From Ramlibacter sp. (lineage in GTDB: Bacteria; Pseudomonadota; Gammaproteobacteria; Burkholderiales; Burkholderiaceae_C), in assembly GCF_013697775.1 (NCBI RefSeq), contig NZ_JACCWG010000312.1, positions 1 to 35,364 on the forward strand: 35,364 bases of DNA, given 5' to 3'. Made by a program: the position numbers and the translations under genes. The first letter of the stretch is position 1; each line of letters begins with the position of its first letter. Under the pieces are notes generated by a model, which saw only the letters and a list, made by a program, of their open reading frames with translations, was not told where the DNA came from and did not search any database. Positions 16,882-25,826 of this stretch are shown here, piece by piece.

Positions 16882-17286
16882 TTATTCAGAGGCTTCTTGC
16901 TCGCCGCCCGCGGTGTTTTCCGCAGTCTCGGGGCGATCGACAAGCTCCACCAGTGCCATCGGCGCGTTGTCGCCGACGCGAAAGCCCATCTTCAGGATGC
17001 GCGTGTAGCCGCCCGGGCGCGTCTGGTAGCGCGGGCCCAGCACATTGAACAGCTTGGTCACGCTGTCGCGGCTGCGCAGGCGGTCGAATGCCAGGCGCCG
17101 GTTGGCAAGCGTGGGCTCCTTGGCCAGAGTGATCATGGGTTCGACCACGCGGCGCAGTTCCTTGGCCTTGGGCACAGTGGTCTTGATGACCTCGTGCTCG
17201 ATGAGCGAGTTCATCATGTTGCGCAGCATCGCGAGGCGGTGCTCACTGGTGCGGTTGAGTTTGCGAAGTCCGTGTCCGTGACGCAT
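16882..17286 (-). CDS. rplQ: 50S ribosomal protein L17
   Basis: This 134-residue protein opens with [17 protein letters not shown] and contains [18 protein letters not shown] and [20 protein letters not shown], all diagnostic of L17, which binds 23S rRNA near the exit-tunnel side of the large subunit. The acidic C-terminal tail ([15 protein letters not shown]) is a short extension after the conserved core. It is the last protein gene of the operon, 79 bp after rpoA, and is followed by tRNA-fMet. Confidence 0.97.
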   Translation of the reverse strand: MRHGHGLRKLNRTSEHRLAMLRNMMNSLIEHEVIKTTVPKAKELRRVVEPMITLAKEPTLANRRLAFDRLRSRDSVTKLFNVLGPRYQTRPGGYTRILKMGFRVGDNAPMALVELVDRPETAENTAGGEQEASE

Positions 17287-17365
17287 GGTGTGTTCCTTTC
17301 TATTGCTTGCAGCCGTATCAGGTACTGCAAGGTCAAGGCTGCGAAGCAGCCCCGTTGTCGTCTAC

Positions 17366-18355
17366 CTACCGTTTGTCGAGGCCGGCGGGCGGCCAGCTCT
17401 CGAGCTTCATGCCAAGGGTCAGGCCGCGCGAGGCGAGCACTTCCTTGATTTCGTTGAGCGACTTGCGGCCCAGGTTCGGAGTCTTCAGCAGCTCGTTCTC
17501 GGTGCGCTGGATCAGGTCACCGATGTAATAGATGTTCTCCGCCTTCAGGCAGTTGGCCGAGCGCACGGTGAGCTCGAGCTCGTCGACCGGGCGCAGCAGG
17601 ATCGGGTCGAACTGCTGCGAGCTGCGCTGCACCGGCGCGTCGAACGCGGCCAGTTCGCTGCCTTCCAGCTGCGCGAACACGGCCAGCTGCTCCACCAGGA
17701 TCTTGGCCGAGGCACGCACCGCGTCTTCGGCCGTGATCGCGCCGTTGGTCTCGATCTCCATCACCAGCTTGTCGAGGTCGGTGCGCTGCTCCACACGGGC
17801 GCTTTCGACCGTGTAGCTCACGCGCCGCACCGGCGAGAACGACGCGTCCAGCACGATGCGGCCGATCGACTTGGTGGGCTCGTCGCCGTAGCGGCGCATC
17901 GTGCCCGGCACGTAGCCGCGGCCCTTTTCCACCTTGATCTGCATGTCGATCTTGCCGCCTTGCGACAGATTGGCGATCACATGGTCCGGGTTGACGATCT
18001 CGACGTCGTGCGGCGTCTGGATGTCGGCGGCCGTGACGATGCCGTCTCCGTCCTTGCGCAGCGACAGGGTGACCTCATCGCGGTTGTGCAGCTTGAACAC
18101 AACGCCCTTCAGATTCAGCAGGATGCCCACGACGTCTTCCTGCACGCCGTCGATCGACGAATACTCGTGCAGCACGCCGGCAATGGTCACTTCGGTGGCC
18201 GCATACCCAACCATCGACGACAGCAGCACCCGGCGCAGCGCGTTGCCCAGCGTATGGCCATAACCCCGCTCGAACGGCTCCAGGGTCACCTTGGCGCGGT
18301 TCGTGCCAAGCTGCTCGACGTTGATGGACTTGGGTTTCAGCAAATTGGTCTGCAT
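17366..18355 (-). CDS. rpoA: RNA polymerase alpha subunit
   Basis: At 329 residues it has the usual length. The N-terminal domain, which drives alpha dimerisation and beta/beta-prime assembly, shows [24 protein letters not shown] and the AVTRVSY-like [18 protein letters not shown]. The C-terminal domain, which contacts UP elements and activators, shows [27 protein letters not shown] and [21 protein letters not shown]. It lies between rpsD and rplQ as in the alpha operon. The 131-bp gap upstream of it contains a hairpin. Confidence 0.98.
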   Translation of the reverse strand: MQTNLLKPKSINVEQLGTNRAKVTLEPFERGYGHTLGNALRRVLLSSMVGYAATEVTIAGVLHEYSSIDGVQEDVVGILLNLKGVVFKLHNRDEVTLSLRKDGDGIVTAADIQTPHDVEIVNPDHVIANLSQGGKIDMQIKVEKGRGYVPGTMRRYGDEPTKSIGRIVLDASFSPVRRVSYTVESARVEQRTDLDKLVMEIETNGAITAEDAVRASAKILVEQLAVFAQLEGSELAAFDAPVQRSSQQFDPILLRPVDELELTVRSANCLKAENIYYIGDLIQRTENELLKTPNLGRKSLNEIKEVLASRGLTLGMKLESWPPAGLDKR

Positions 18356-18453
18356 GCAGGACTTCCTCTCAATACCCCCGGCTCGTTACACCGGTAAGGC
18401 TGGTGGAGTGCCCGAAGGGATGCCTCCCCAGCGGGAACGAAAAATTCACAAGG

Positions 18454-18476
18454 ACGAGACTGCGCGGCAGCCTCGT
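18454..18476 (-). promoter_or_regulatory. Hairpin between rpsD and rpoA, possible attenuator or processing site
   Basis: In the minus-strand transcript, ten-base arms (18476-18467 and 18463-18454) pair with one G-U and a three-base loop. A run of five T (18444-18440) follows about ten bases later. The U-run is too distant for a clean terminator, so partial termination, attenuation or RNA processing before rpoA are the options. It lies in a 131-bp gap, the longest within the operon. Confidence 0.4.
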
Positions 18477-18486
18477 GATCCTCTGT

Positions 18487-19110
18487 TTAGCGCGAATACA
18501 GTTCGACGATCAGCGATTCGTTGATGTCGGCGCCGAATTCGTCGCGGTCCGGCACCTTCTTGAAGGTGCCTTCGGCCTTGTCGGCGTTGACTTCCACCCA
18601 GCCCGGCATGCCGACCTGCTGGGCCAGCTGCAGCGCTTCGACCACGCGGTTCTGCTTCTTGGACTTGTCGCGCACGGCTACAACGTCGCCGGCCTTGACC
18701 AGGTACGACGGGATGTTGACTGGCTTGCCGTTGACCGTCATCGCCTTGTGGCTGACCAGCTGGCGCGCTTCGGCGCGCGTGGAGCCGAAGCCCATGCGGT
18801 AGACCACATTGTCCAGGCGCGATTCCAGCAGCAGCAGCAGGTTGGTGCCGGTGTTGCCCTTGCGGCTCTCGGCTTGCTCGAAGTAGCGGCGGAATTGCTT
18901 TTCCAGGATGCCGTACATCCGCTTGACCTTCTGCTTCTCGCGCAGCTGGATGCCGTAGTCGGAAGTGCGCTGGCCCGAAGTGCGGCCGTGCTGGCCGGGC
19001 TTGGAGTCGAACTTCGACTTGTCGCTGATCGAGCGGCGGGCGCTCTTCAGGAACAGGTCAGTGCCTTCACGGCGGGAGAGTTTGGCCTTGGGGCCGAGAT
19101 AACGTGCCAC
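18487..19110 (-). CDS. rpsD: 30S ribosomal protein S4
   Basis: This 207-residue protein begins [20 protein letters not shown] and has the RNA-binding S4 domain at about residues 97-160 ([25 protein letters not shown], then [17 protein letters not shown]). S4 is a primary binder of 16S rRNA; in E. coli it also represses its own operon by binding the rpsM leader. The N-terminus lacks a four-cysteine zinc site, so it is the zinc-free form. It lies between rpsK and rpoA. Confidence 0.98.
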   Translation of the reverse strand: MARYLGPKAKLSRREGTDLFLKSARRSISDKSKFDSKPGQHGRTSGQRTSDYGIQLREKQKVKRMYGILEKQFRRYFEQAESRKGNTGTNLLLLLESRLDNVVYRMGFGSTRAEARQLVSHKAMTVNGKPVNIPSYLVKAGDVVAVRDKSKKQNRVVEALQLAQQVGMPGWVEVNADKAEGTFKKVPDRDEFGADINESLIVELYSR

Positions 19111-19132
19111 GTGTCTTTCCTTGAATCATCTG

Positions 19133-19222
19133 CCCCGGCCTGTTGCCGGGGGAGCCGGCAGCGCTTGCGCCGCCGGCGGTGGGCTTGAGAAACAGAGAAA
19201 ACGGACTGCCTTGGGCAGCCGT
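19133..19222 (-). promoter_or_regulatory. Stem-loops between rpsK and rpsD
   Basis: The 123-bp rpsK-rpsD gap contains a perfect 7-bp stem (19133-19139 with 19145-19151, loop of five) and a second imperfect stem at about 19201-19220 (ACGG-A-CTGCC with GGCAGCCGT). Neither is followed by a strong U-run. They may be an RNA-structure control point or mRNA processing sites; function is not shown by sequence. Confidence 0.35.
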
Positions 19223-19233
19223 GTCCTTCTGGT

Positions 19234-19638
19234 TTAGATACGGCGGCGCTTTTGCGGGCGGCAGCCGTTGTGCGGGACCGGCGTCACGTCGGAGATCGAC
19301 GTGATGCGGATGCCCAGCGCGCCCAGGGCGCGCACCGACGACTCGCGACCGGGGCCGGGGCCCTTGATCTCGACGTCGAGGTTCTTGATGCCCTGCTCCA
19401 TCGCCGCGCGGCCGGCCACTTCCGACGCCACCTGGGCGGCGAACGGCGTGGACTTGCGCGAGCCCTTGAAGCCCTGGCCGCCCGAAGACGCCCAGCTCAG
19501 CGCGTTGCCCTGGCGGTCGGTGATGGTGATGATCGTGTTGTTGAAGGACGCATGCACGTGGCAGATGCCATCGGACACGTTCTTGCGAACCTTCTTGCGC
19601 ACACGTTGCGCTGCATTGCTGGCGGGAGCCTTTGCCAT
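19234..19638 (-). CDS. rpsK: 30S ribosomal protein S11
   Basis: The 134-residue protein contains [19 protein letters not shown] and [15 protein letters not shown], and ends with [16 protein letters not shown], the S11 signature and C-terminus. S11 sits on the 30S platform near the E site and helps shape mRNA selection. Start and length match the family. It follows rpsM after 19 bp. Confidence 0.98.
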   Translation of the reverse strand: MAKAPASNAAQRVRKKVRKNVSDGICHVHASFNNTIITITDRQGNALSWASSGGQGFKGSRKSTPFAAQVASEVAGRAAMEQGIKNLDVEIKGPGPGRESSVRALGALGIRITSISDVTPVPHNGCRPQKRRRI

Positions 19639-19657
19639 GTCTTAACTCTCTTCCCGT

Positions 19658-20023
19658 TTATTTCTTCAGGGCCTGAGCGGCCTTGCGCGGGCCCTTGCGG
19701 GTGCGTGCGTTGGTGCGGGTGCGCTGGCCGCGCATCGGCAGGCCGCGGCGATGGCGGAAGCCCCGGTAGCACCCGATGTCCATCAAACGCTTGATGTTCA
19801 TCGTGGTCTCGCGGCGCAGGTCGCCCTCGATCGTGAACTGGGCGATCTGGTCGCGGATCTTTTCGAGATCGGCGTCCGAGAGGTCCTTGACCTTCTTCGA
19901 GTAGGCAATGCCGCAGGCTTCGCAGATCTTGCGAGCGCGCGTGCGGCCGATGCCGAAGATCGCCGTCAGGCCGATCTCGGCGTGTTGGTGCGGCGGAATG
20001 TTGATGCCAGCGATACGTGCCAT
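19658..20023 (-). CDS. rpsM: 30S ribosomal protein S13
   Basis: The 121-residue protein begins [19 protein letters not shown]. It has the helix-hairpin region [11 protein letters not shown] and the C-terminal [20 protein letters not shown] tail that reaches toward P-site tRNA. S13 sits in the 30S head and contacts the 50S subunit. It lies 20 bp after rpmJ and is the first gene of the classical alpha operon, here apparently continuous with the spc genes. Confidence 0.98.
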   Translation of the reverse strand: MARIAGINIPPHQHAEIGLTAIFGIGRTRARKICEACGIAYSKKVKDLSDADLEKIRDQIAQFTIEGDLRRETTMNIKRLMDIGCYRGFRHRRGLPMRGQRTRTNARTRKGPRKAAQALKK

Positions 20024-20043
20024 GTTCGTCCTCTAAAACTTGC

Positions 20044-20157
20044 TCAGCCCTGGCGCTGCTTGTGACGCGGATCGGTACAGATGACGCGCACGACGCCCTT
20101 GCGGCGGATGATCTTGCAGTTGCGGCAGATCTTCTTGACGGAAGCCGAAACTCTCAT
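20044..20157 (-). CDS. rpmJ: 50S ribosomal protein L36 (zinc-binding form)
   Basis: The 37-residue protein starts [15 protein letters not shown] and ends RHKQRQG. Cys11, Cys14, Cys27 and His32 form the zinc site of the C+ L36 type, which packs into the 23S rRNA core. It sits between secY and rpsM. Upstream, the 63-bp gap to secY contains a GGAG-type ribosome site (AGGAGAAAG) but no infA. Confidence 0.96.
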   Translation of the reverse strand: MRVSASVKKICRNCKIIRRKGVVRVICTDPRHKQRQG

Positions 20158-20220
20158 TTGCTTTCTCCTAATTCCTTTGCGCTATGCGCGATCTGGCGCC
20201 TCGACGGCATCGTGATCCGG

Positions 20221-21540
20221 TCAGCCATTCAGCGAAGTCTTGAAATTCGCCTTCTTCAGCAGGGATTCGTACTGCTGGCTCATCAAATAGTTCTGCACCT
20301 GGGCCATGAAGTCCATGGTGACCACCACGATGATCAGCAGCGACGTTCCACCGAAGTAGAACGGCACGTTGTATTTCAGGATCAGGAACTCCGGCAGCAG
20401 GCAGACGAAGGTGATGTACACCGCGCCCGCCAGCGTGAGGCGAACCAGGATCTTGTCGATGTAGCGCGCCGTCTGTTCACCCGGACGGATGCCCGGCACG
20501 AAGGCGCCGCTCTTCTTCAGGTTGTCGGCGGTCTCGCGGCTGTTGAACACCAGTGCCGTGTAGAAGAAGCAGAAGAACACGATGGCGCTTGCGTACAGCA
20601 GCACGTAGATCGGCTGTCCCGGGGTCAGCGTGCCGGCGATGTCCTTGAGCCAGCGCATGCCGTCGCCCGTGGAGAACCAGCTCACCACCGTGGTGGGCAG
20701 CAGGATGATCGACGAGGCGAAGATCGGCGGAATCACGCCGGCCATATTCAGCTTCAGCGGCAGGTGCGACGACTGGCCACCATAGACCTTGTTGCCGACC
20801 TGCCGGCGCGCGTAGTTCACCAGGATCTTGCGCTGCCCGCGTTCCACGAACACCACGAACCAGGTCACCAGGCCCACCAGCGCCACGATCAGGATCGCCA
20901 CGAAGATGCTCATGGCCCCGGTGCGCACCAGCTCCAGCAGTCCACCGATCGCGTTGGGCAGCCCTGCGGCGATGCCGGCGAAGATCAGGATCGAGATGCC
21001 GTTGCCCAGGCCGCGTTCGGTGATCTGCTCGCCCAGCCACATCAGGAACATGGTGCCGGCCGTCAGGCTCACCGCCGCCGTCAGGCGGAAGGCGAACCCC
21101 GGTGTGATCACCAGGCCGGCCGAGCCTTCCAGTGCCAGCGCGATGCCCAGCGACTGGAAAATGGCCAGGCCCAGCGTGCCGTAGCGCGTGTACTGCGTGA
21201 TCTTGCGGCGGCCCGCTTCGCCCTCTTTCTTCAGCTGCTCGAACGTCGGCAGGACGTAGGTGAGCAGCTGCATGATGATCGAGGCCGAGATGTACGGCAT
21301 GATGCCCAGCGCGAACACTGTGAAGCGCGACAGCGCCCCGCCCGAGAACATGTTGAACAGGCTCAGGATGCCGCCCTGCTGGCCCTTGAAGAGCTGCGCC
21401 AGCTGGTCCGGATTGATGCCGGGCACCGGAATGTGCGCGCCCACGCGGTACACCACCAGCGCAAGCAGCAGGAAGACCAGCCGGCGACGCAGGTCGCCGA
21501 ACTTGCCGGTCTTCGCGATCTGGGCTGCGTTAGTGGCCAC
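20221..21540 (-). CDS. secY: Protein translocase subunit SecY
   Basis: At 439 residues with about ten membrane segments, this is the central channel of the Sec translocon, which exports and inserts proteins across the inner membrane with SecE, SecG and SecA. Visible marks are the N-terminal [34 protein letters not shown], the cytoplasmic loop with [29 protein letters not shown], the loop of TM8-9 with [14 protein letters not shown], and the C-terminal [18 protein letters not shown]. It lies between rplO and rpmJ in the usual spc order. Confidence 0.98.
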   Translation of the reverse strand: MATNAAQIAKTGKFGDLRRRLVFLLLALVVYRVGAHIPVPGINPDQLAQLFKGQQGGILSLFNMFSGGALSRFTVFALGIMPYISASIIMQLLTYVLPTFEQLKKEGEAGRRKITQYTRYGTLGLAIFQSLGIALALEGSAGLVITPGFAFRLTAAVSLTAGTMFLMWLGEQITERGLGNGISILIFAGIAAGLPNAIGGLLELVRTGAMSIFVAILIVALVGLVTWFVVFVERGQRKILVNYARRQVGNKVYGGQSSHLPLKLNMAGVIPPIFASSIILLPTTVVSWFSTGDGMRWLKDIAGTLTPGQPIYVLLYASAIVFFCFFYTALVFNSRETADNLKKSGAFVPGIRPGEQTARYIDKILVRLTLAGAVYITFVCLLPEFLILKYNVPFYFGGTSLLIIVVVTMDFMAQVQNYLMSQQYESLLKKANFKTSLNG

Positions 21541-21563
21541 GGATACCGTTCCTCACGCCGCTT

Positions 21564-22007
21564 TCAGCCCAGGCTGCCGCCGGCCGCTTCGATCGCGGCC
21601 TTGGCACCTGCGGTCGCGCCGATGCCGTTCAGCTTCACGGCCTTGGTCAGCTCGCCCGACTTGATGATCTTCACGTTGCGCACGATCTGCCCCACCAGCT
21701 TGGCGCTCTTGAGCGCCAGCAGGTCGACTTCGGTCGCATTCGTCGCGATCACCAGTTTGTCCAGTTGGCCCAGCGTCACTTCGCCGTTGAACTTCAGGTT
21801 CTGCGACTTGAAGCCCCGCTTGGGCAGGCGGCGCTGCAGCGGCATCTGGCCGCCTTCGAAACCGACCTTGTGGTAGCCGCCGGCGCGGGACTTCTGTCCC
21901 TTGTGGCCACGGCCCGCAGTCTTGCCCAGGCCGGAACCGATGCCGCGGCCGACGCGGCGCCGTGCCTTGTTCGCGCCCTCGGCGGGCTTGATGGTATTGA
22001 GTTGCAT
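21564..22007 (-). CDS. rplO: 50S ribosomal protein L15
   Basis: The 147-residue protein starts [18 protein letters not shown] and has the extended Gly/Lys-rich arm [20 protein letters not shown], then [18 protein letters not shown] and a C-terminal globular part. L15 is a late 50S assembly protein. The rpmD stop is separated from its ATG by a single base, which suggests translational coupling. Confidence 0.97.
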   Translation of the reverse strand: MQLNTIKPAEGANKARRRVGRGIGSGLGKTAGRGHKGQKSRAGGYHKVGFEGGQMPLQRRLPKRGFKSQNLKFNGEVTLGQLDKLVIATNATEVDLLALKSAKLVGQIVRNVKIIKSGELTKAVKLNGIGATAGAKAAIEAAGGSLG

Positions 22008-22008
22008 G

Positions 22009-22200
22009 TCAGAGCACCTTCACCAGGTAGTCGACCTTGTTGATCATGCCGCGCACTGCGGGCGTGTCCTGCAGTTCACTGACCGAGTTCACCTTGCGCA
22101 GGCCCAGGCCGCGCACCGTCGCGCGATGCGACTCCTTGGTGCCGATCGGGCTGCGCACCAGCTGAACCTTGACGGTCTTGGTGGTTTGTTCGTTCGCCAT
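22009..22200 (-). CDS. rpmD: 50S ribosomal protein L30
   Basis: The 63-residue protein [20 protein letters not shown] continues with [15 protein letters not shown] and [14 protein letters not shown], the single ferredoxin-like L30 domain. L30 binds 23S rRNA near the 5S region. It lies between rpsE (11 bp away) and rplO (one base away). Confidence 0.96.
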   Translation of the reverse strand: MANEQTTKTVKVQLVRSPIGTKESHRATVRGLGLRKVNSVSELQDTPAVRGMINKVDYLVKVL

Positions 22201-22211
22201 TTGCGTATTCC

Positions 22212-22733
22212 TTAAGCGGCGAAGATGTCTTCGACCGACTTGCCGCGCTTGGCCGCCACTGCCGACGGCGTCGTGGAGTTGCGCAGCGCGTCGAAGGTGG
22301 CACGGACCATGTTGTAGGGATTGCTCGACCCGTGGCTCTTGGCCACGATGTCGGTGATGCCCATCACCTCGAACACGGCGCGCATCGGGCCGCCGGCGAT
22401 GATGCCGGTGCCCTTGGGGGCCGGCGCCATCATCACGCGGGCAGCACCGTGCTGGCCGAACACGTGGTGGTGCAGCGTGCCGTTCTTCAGCGACACCTTG
22501 GTCATGTTGCGGCGCGCTTCTTCCATCGCCTTCTGCACGGCGGCGGGTACTTCCTTGGACTTGCCCTTGCCCATGCCGACGCGGCCGTCACCGTCGCCAA
22601 CCACGGTGAGCGCGGCGAAACCGAGAATCCGGCCGCCCTTGACCACCTTGGTGACGCGGTTCACCGCGATCATCTTTTCCTTCAGGCCGTCTTCCGGACC
22701 GTCGCCCTGCCTGTTCGCTTGAATCTTTGCCAT
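22212..22733 (-). CDS. rpsE: 30S ribosomal protein S5
   Basis: The 173-residue protein has the N-terminal double-stranded RNA-binding fold ([37 protein letters not shown]) and the C-terminal part [19 protein letters not shown], then [17 protein letters not shown]5 helps keep translation accurate at the mRNA entry channel; the spectinomycin-contacting loop around KVVKGG is of wild-type form. It is 16 bp after rplR. Confidence 0.98.
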   Translation of the reverse strand: MAKIQANRQGDGPEDGLKEKMIAVNRVTKVVKGGRILGFAALTVVGDGDGRVGMGKGKSKEVPAAVQKAMEEARRNMTKVSLKNGTLHHHVFGQHGAARVMMAPAPKGTGIIAGGPMRAVFEVMGITDIVAKSHGSSNPYNMVRATFDALRNSTTPSAVAAKRGKSVEDIFAA

Positions 22734-22749
22734 TTCGGGTTCCGTTCCG

Positions 22750-23115
22750 TTAGAACTGCAAGCCGGCTTCGCGCGCGGCTTCGGCCAGCGCCTTAACGCG
22801 GCCGTGGTAGGCGAAGCCAGCGCGGTCGAAAGCGACCTTCTCGACGCCGGCGGCCTTGGCCTTCTCGGCGATGCGCTTGCCGATCATCACGGCGGCAGCG
22901 GCATTGCCACCCTTGCCGGCGGCGCCCAGCTCCTTGCGCACGTCGGCTTCCGCCGTCGAGGCGCTGGCCAGGACCTTGGCGCCGTCGCCGGAGATCACAG
23001 CCGCGTAGATGTGCAGGTTGGTGCGGTTCACCATCAGGCGCGCCGTGCCTTGCGTGGCGATGCGAATGCGCGTCTGGCGCGAGCGGCGCAGGCGCTGCTC
23101 TTTTTTGGTCAACAT
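22750..23115 (-). CDS. rplR: 50S ribosomal protein L18
   Basis: The protein is 121 residues from [16 protein letters not shown], with [20 protein letters not shown] and [27 protein letters not shown]18 binds 5S rRNA and links it to the 50S subunit. I chose the second ATG (23115) because AGGAG lies seven bases upstream of it. The first in-frame ATG (23121) would place the same AGGAG only one base away. Confidence 0.96.
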   Translation of the reverse strand: MLTKKEQRLRRSRQTRIRIATQGTARLMVNRTNLHIYAAVISGDGAKVLASASTAEADVRKELGAAGKGGNAAAAVMIGKRIAEKAKAAGVEKVAFDRAGFAYHGRVKALAEAAREAGLQF

Positions 23116-23126
23116 CGTCATGCTCC

Positions 23127-23660
23127 TTACTTCTTCTTGGTCTCTTTGATCGTGATCTTTTCGTCCGAGTAGCGGATGCCCTTGCCCTTGTAGGGCTCCG
23201 GCGGACGAACGGCACGAATCTCGGCGGCCAATTGGCCCACGCGCTGGCGGTCGGCGCCCTTCACCAGGATTTCGGTGGGAAGAGGCGTCTCGAACTTGAT
23301 GCCCGCGGGCATTTCGATGTTCACGGGGTGCGAGTAGCCGACTGTCAGGTTCAGCTTGTTGCCCTGGACGGCGGCCTTGTAGCCCACGCCCACCAGGTTC
23401 AACTTCTTCTCGAAGCCCTTGGTCACGCCCTGCACCATGTTGTTCACCAGCTGGCGCATGGTGCCGCTCATGGCGTTGGCTTCGCGTGATTCGTTGGCGG
23501 GCAGGAAGGTCAGCTTGCCGTCTTCGTTGCTCACCTTGACCAGCGCGTTGGCGGGCTGCAGCAATGTGCCGCCGGCGCCCTTGACGCTGATCTGGTCATC
23601 CTTGATCTGCACATCCACGCCTTGCGGGATGGCGACAGGCATTTTTCCGACTCGGGACAT
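23127..23660 (-). CDS. rplF: 50S ribosomal protein L6
   Basis: The 177-residue protein starts [17 protein letters not shown], shows its two similar domains, and carries [19 protein letters not shown] and the C-terminal [16 protein letters not shown] signature. L6 sits near the factor-binding centre, where EF-Tu and EF-G dock. It lies between rpsH and rplR in the normal spc order. Confidence 0.98.
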   Translation of the reverse strand: MSRVGKMPVAIPQGVDVQIKDDQISVKGAGGTLLQPANALVKVSNEDGKLTFLPANESREANAMSGTMRQLVNNMVQGVTKGFEKKLNLVGVGYKAAVQGNKLNLTVGYSHPVNIEMPAGIKFETPLPTEILVKGADRQRVGQLAAEIRAVRPPEPYKGKGIRYSDEKITIKETKKK

Positions 23661-23677
23661 TTCTCTTTACCTCCGCG

Positions 23678-24073
23678 TCAGGCCACGTAGCACAGGACTT
23701 CGCCACCGACACCGGTCGCGCGCGCCTTGCGATCGGTCATCACACCCTGGGGCGTGGTGACGATCGCCACGCCCAGGCCGTTCATGACCTGGGGAATGGC
23801 GTCATGGCCCTTGTACACGCGCAGGCCAGGACGGCTCACGCGCTCGATGCGCTCGATCACCGGGCGGCCGGCGTAGTATTTCAGGGCGATTTCGAGTTCG
23901 CTCTTGCCGCCTTCGGACTTCACCTGGAAGCCGTCGATGTAACCCTCGTCCTTCAGGACCTGGGCAATGGCCACCTTCACTTTGGAAGACGGAACCGACA
24001 CTGTGGCCTTGGCCACCATCTGCGCATTGCGAATGCGCGTCAGCAGGTCGGCGATGGGATCACTCATGCTCAT
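23678..24073 (-). CDS. rpsH: 30S ribosomal protein S8
   Basis: The 131-residue protein begins [18 protein letters not shown] and contains [19 protein letters not shown] and the C-terminal [22 protein letters not shown]8 binds helix 21 of 16S rRNA. In E. coli it is the repressor of the spc operon by binding near the rplE start; I did not see a clear copy of that RNA target here. An internal start at residue 3 (MSDPIADLL) is also possible. Confidence 0.97.
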   Translation of the reverse strand: MSMSDPIADLLTRIRNAQMVAKATVSVPSSKVKVAIAQVLKDEGYIDGFQVKSEGGKSELEIALKYYAGRPVIERIERVSRPGLRVYKGHDAIPQVMNGLGVAIVTTPQGVMTDRKARATGVGGEVLCYVA

Positions 24074-24091
24074 ATCTGTGTCTCCTCGCGC

Positions 24092-24397
24092 TTACCAGCT
24101 GGCCTTGGTGATGCCAGGGATGTTGCCGCTGAACGCCATTTCGCGGATCTTGCTGCGTGCCAGACCGAACTGGCGGAACGTGCCACGCGGGCGGCCGGTG
24201 ATCTCGCAGCGGTTGCGCTGGCGCGTGGGGTTCGCGTTGCGCGGCAGCTTCTGCAGAGCGAAGCGCGCGACTTCGCGCTCTTCCGGGCTCTTCTTGGCAT
24301 CGGTAGCGATCGCCTTCAGTTCCGCGTGTTTCTTCGCGAACTTGGCGACTAGCTTGTCACGCTTGTTTTCGCGCTCGATCAAAGCAGTTTTAGCCAC
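24092..24397 (-). CDS. rpsN: 30S ribosomal protein S14 (zinc-free form)
   Basis: The 101-residue protein begins [17 protein letters not shown] and has [21 protein letters not shown] and [19 protein letters not shown]. Only one cysteine is present, so this is the long C-minus form without a zinc site. S14 is in the 30S head. It lies nine bases after rplE. Confidence 0.97.
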   Translation of the reverse strand: MAKTALIERENKRDKLVAKFAKKHAELKAIATDAKKSPEEREVARFALQKLPRNANPTRQRNRCEITGRPRGTFRQFGLARSKIREMAFSGNIPGITKASW

Positions 24398-24406
24398 GAT
24401 GCACCT

Positions 24407-24946
24407 TCAGTTCTTGAACGGGAAACGGAAGCCCGCGAGCAGGGCCTTGGCCTCCTCGTCGGTCTTGGCCGTGGTGGTGATGCTGATGTTCAGGCCGCGC
24501 AGCGCATCGACCTTGTCGTACTCGATCTCGGGGAAGATGATCTGTTCCTTCACGCCGATGTTGTAGTTGCCGCGGCCGTCGAACGCGCGGCCGGAGACAC
24601 CGCGGAAGTCGCGCACGCGGGGCAGCGCCACGGTGACGAAGCGGTCCAGGAATTCGTACATGCGCTGGCCGCGCAGCGTGACCATGCAGCCGATGGCCTG
24701 GCCTTCGCGGATCTTGAAGCCGGCGATGGCCTTCTTGGCCTTGGTGACCACCGGCTTCTGGCCGGCAATCTTGGTCAGGTCGGCGACGGCGTTGTCCATC
24801 ACCTTCTTGTCCGCCACTGCCTCGCTCACGCCCATGTTCAGCGTGATCTTGGTGATGCGCGGAACCTGCATCGGCGACTTGTAGCCGAACTTCTCGATCA
24901 GCTGCGGGGCGACCTTGTCGCGGTAGATGTCTTGCAGACGGGTCAT
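24407..24946 (-). CDS. rplE: 50S ribosomal protein L5
   Basis: At 179 residues it has the standard length. It starts [20 protein letters not shown] and contains [42 protein letters not shown] and the C-terminal [18 protein letters not shown]5 carries 5S rRNA into the 50S subunit with L18 and contacts P-site tRNA. The rplX stop is two bases upstream, so the two are probably coupled. Confidence 0.98.
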   Translation of the reverse strand: MTRLQDIYRDKVAPQLIEKFGYKSPMQVPRITKITLNMGVSEAVADKKVMDNAVADLTKIAGQKPVVTKAKKAIAGFKIREGQAIGCMVTLRGQRMYEFLDRFVTVALPRVRDFRGVSGRAFDGRGNYNIGVKEQIIFPEIEYDKVDALRGLNISITTTAKTDEEAKALLAGFRFPFKN

Positions 24947-24948
24947 GG

Positions 24949-25263
24949 TCAGGCCTTGATTTCTTCGCCGCTGGATTTGAAGATGCGCACGCGCTTGTCT
25001 TCCAGCTGCTTGATGCCGACCCGGTCGGCCTTGCCCGTTGCCGGGTTGAAGATCGCCACGTTGGACTGGTGGATCGGCATGGATTTCTCCACGATGCCGC
25101 CGGTCGCGCCCTTCATGGGGTTGGGCTTGGTGTGCTTCTTCACCATGTTGATGCCTTCCACCAGCAGGTGGTCGGCGTCCTTGCGAAGCGCAACCTTGCC
25201 GCGCTTGCCCTTGTCTTTGCCGGCCAGCACGATGACCTCGTCGCCCTTGCGAATCTTTTCCAT
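24949..25263 (-). CDS. rplX: 50S ribosomal protein L24
   Basis: The 104-residue protein has a KOW motif at the N-terminus ([20 protein letters not shown]), then [13 protein letters not shown] and a C-terminal KADRVGIK segment. L24 is an assembly initiator of the 50S subunit near the tunnel exit. It follows rplN after nine bases. Confidence 0.98.
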   Translation of the reverse strand: MEKIRKGDEVIVLAGKDKGKRGKVALRKDADHLLVEGINMVKKHTKPNPMKGATGGIVEKSMPIHQSNVAIFNPATGKADRVGIKQLEDKRVRIFKSSGEEIKA

Positions 25264-25272
25264 GGCCAGTCC

Positions 25273-25641
25273 TTACAGAACTTCGGGCGCCAGCGACACG
25301 ATCTTCATGAACTTCTCGGTGCGCAGCTCGCGCGTGACCGGTCCGAAGATGCGGGTGCCGATGGGCTCCAGCTTGTTGTTGAGGAGGACGGCCGCATTGC
25401 CGTCGAACTTAATGAGCGAGCCGTCGCCGCGACGGATGCCCTTGGCGGTACGCACCACCACTGCGCTGTAGATCTCGCCCTTCTTGACGCGACCCCGCGG
25501 AGCGGCTTCCTTGATGCTCACCTTGATGATGTCACCGACACTGGCGTAGCGCCGCTTGGAGCCGCCCAGCACCTTGATGCACAGGACGGACTTCGCGCCC
25601 GTGTTGTCGGCGACTTCGAGCCGAGATTCAGTCTGGATCAT
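25273..25641 (-). CDS. rplN: 50S ribosomal protein L14
   Basis: The 122-residue protein starts [17 protein letters not shown], the invariant N-terminus of L14. It continues with [37 protein letters not shown] and [14 protein letters not shown]. An upstream in-frame ATG (25698) would add 19 residues foreign to the family and was not used. L14 forms an intersubunit bridge. It is the first gene after the promoter at 25792-25819. No strong ribosome site is visible, which is unusual for such a highly expressed gene. Confidence 0.97.
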   Translation of the reverse strand: MIQTESRLEVADNTGAKSVLCIKVLGGSKRRYASVGDIIKVSIKEAAPRGRVKKGEIYSAVVVRTAKGIRRGDGSLIKFDGNAAVLLNNKLEPIGTRIFGPVTRELRTEKFMKIVSLAPEVL

Positions 25642-25791
25642 TTGTCTGTTAGTCCAACTTGTCCCGAAAGCACCCTGGGGAACAATTCCGCAGGACATTC
25701 GAGCCAGTCTTGGTCCCGCCGTCCGCCGCGAAGCCGTGAGCCCCGCAACTTCCGTTTGGGAAGAGCCCGCCCGTGAAAAGGCGAGCCCGCG

Positions 25792-25819
25792 ATCATAACG
25801 GATTCCCGTCAGTTGTCAA
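25792..25819 (-). promoter_or_regulatory. Strong sigma-70 promoter of the rplN (spc-alpha) operon
   Basis: On the minus strand TTGACA (25819-25814) is followed by 16 bases and TATGAT (25797-25792): six of six at minus-35 and five of six at minus-10. The start would fall near 25785, leaving a leader of about 144 bases before rplN. The minus-35 lies only eight bases past the glpD stop, so the promoter abuts the neighbouring gene. The leader has small stems (for example CTTCC-CAAAC-GGAAG) but no terminator I can support. Confidence 0.85.
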
Positions 25820-25826
25820 ACGCTGT

